This document shows, in pieces, positions 63,746-64,000 of a stretch of 64,000 nt of DNA. This stretch comes from Flagellimonas algicola (GTDB lineage Bacteria; Bacteroidota; Bacteroidia; Flavobacteriales; Flavobacteriaceae). The stretch is taken from contig NZ_VCNI01000001.1 of assembly GCF_005937185.1 (NCBI RefSeq), positions 1,964,485 through 2,028,484 of the forward strand. Reading direction: 5' to 3'. Position numbers and translations under genes: made by a program. Position 1 is the stretch's first letter. Every line of letters starts with the position of its first letter. A model generated the notes under the pieces. It did no database searches, had not been told where the DNA came from, and saw only the letters and a list, made by a program, of their open reading frames with translations.

Positions 63746-63791
63746 TGACAGTTTAAAATTCAGATTTTCTAACTTTAAATTTTAACTGTCA
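63746..63791. repeat. Palindrome at the left end of the IS element
   Basis: TGACAGTTTAAAATT at 63746-63760 and AAATTTTAACTGTCA at 63777-63791 are inverted with one base out of step. It lies just before the transposase ATG and may include the terminal inverted repeat. Confidence 0.6.
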
Positions 63792-63792
63792 G

Positions 63793-64000
63793 ATGAAGAA
63801 AAGCAAGTTTACCGAGGGCCAGATCATCAAGGCTCTGAAAGAGAACGAAGAGGGCCGCAAGGTGGGTGATATATCCTGTGAGATGGGCATTGACACCAGC
63901 ACTTTTTATTATTGGAGGAAGAAGTACGGGGGGGCATGGAGGTTGCCCACATGAAGCGTTTGAAGGAGCTGGAGGAGGAGAACCGTAAGCTCAAGCAGAT
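63793..64000 (+). pseudogene. IS3-family transposase OrfA, frameshifted and cut by the window edge
   Basis: The ATG at 63793 opens MKKSKFTEGQIIKALKENE with a helix-turn-helix (GRKVGDISCEMGIDTSTFYYWRKKYGG) typical of OrfA of IS3/IS911-type elements. At seven G (63928-63934) the frame is lost and ends at 63952-63954. In another frame from 63936 the expected leucine-zipper-like part continues (MEVAHMKRLKELEEENRKLKQ) to the end of the window. Either the gene is broken, the sequence has a homopolymer error, or slippage is used. Confidence 0.8.

Overview
The window looks like chromosomal DNA of a marine member of the Flavobacteriaceae (Bacteroidetes), probably near the Muricauda/Flagellimonas group. 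The signs are GldJ and PorV (gliding and type IX secretion), a SusC/SusD pair, PafA-type phosphatase, many lipoproteins with a Bacteroidetes-style lipobox, weak ribosome binding sites, and several promoters matching the Bacteroidetes pattern TTTG-N19-TAnnTTTG. The genus is an inference; no rRNA is present. Genes are dense, mostly in short operons on both strands, and nearly all are housekeeping or conserved flavobacterial genes.

Layout. 1-5.6 kb (minus): radC, a deacetylase-fold protein, a YjjG-type HAD nucleotidase, a lipoprotein, a DUF5723 outer-membrane protein and a secreted protein. 5.7-9.4 kb: DUF1569 protein, mpl (peptidoglycan recycling), a cupin-SDR pair and a DoxX protein. 9.4-11.5 kb: a LytS/LytTR-type two-component system. 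11.7-17.1 kb (minus): S9 peptidase, DUF4136 lipoprotein, and an operon of a fused hypoxanthine phosphoribosyltransferase-adenylate kinase, a GNAT protein and obgE, divergent from purK-purE. 19-24 kb (plus): an EF-hand membrane protein, an M3 peptidase, a GbsR-type regulator with a membrane protein and a methyltransferase, and an ECF sigma factor with a small zinc anti-sigma-like partner. 24-33 kb: a UbiA-fold protein, gcvP, a FabH-like synthase, two heptanucleotide tandem repeats, a glycosyltransferase, pafA and mlaE-mlaF. 34-43 kb: DUF389, mannose-1-phosphate guanylyltransferase, SprT-like protein, GH20 hexosaminidase, two small membrane proteins, an MG2/plug protein and an SDR. 43-52 kb: M28 peptidase, pdhC, pdhA, cdd and porV, then divergently gldJ and murF, and tRNA-Val(GAC). 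52-59 kb: queD and a SusC-SusD-lipoprotein operon. 59-62.8 kb: an AraC-type fragment, a LacI regulator and kdgK-eda, with palindromic operators in the divergent gap.

The last 1.2 kb is the only clearly mobile stretch. It holds three copies of a tRNA 3'-end-like sequence, an intact and a truncated GIY-YIG nuclease gene with a repeated hairpin, and the start of an IS3-type transposase whose reading frame is broken at a run of seven G.

No CRISPR array, prophage, defence island or secondary-metabolite cluster was seen. The most unusual points are the tRNA-tail/GIY-YIG modules, the absence of porU from the porV-gldJ locus, the HPRT-Adk fusion with an internal start signal, the heptanucleotide arrays, and the kdgK operators.
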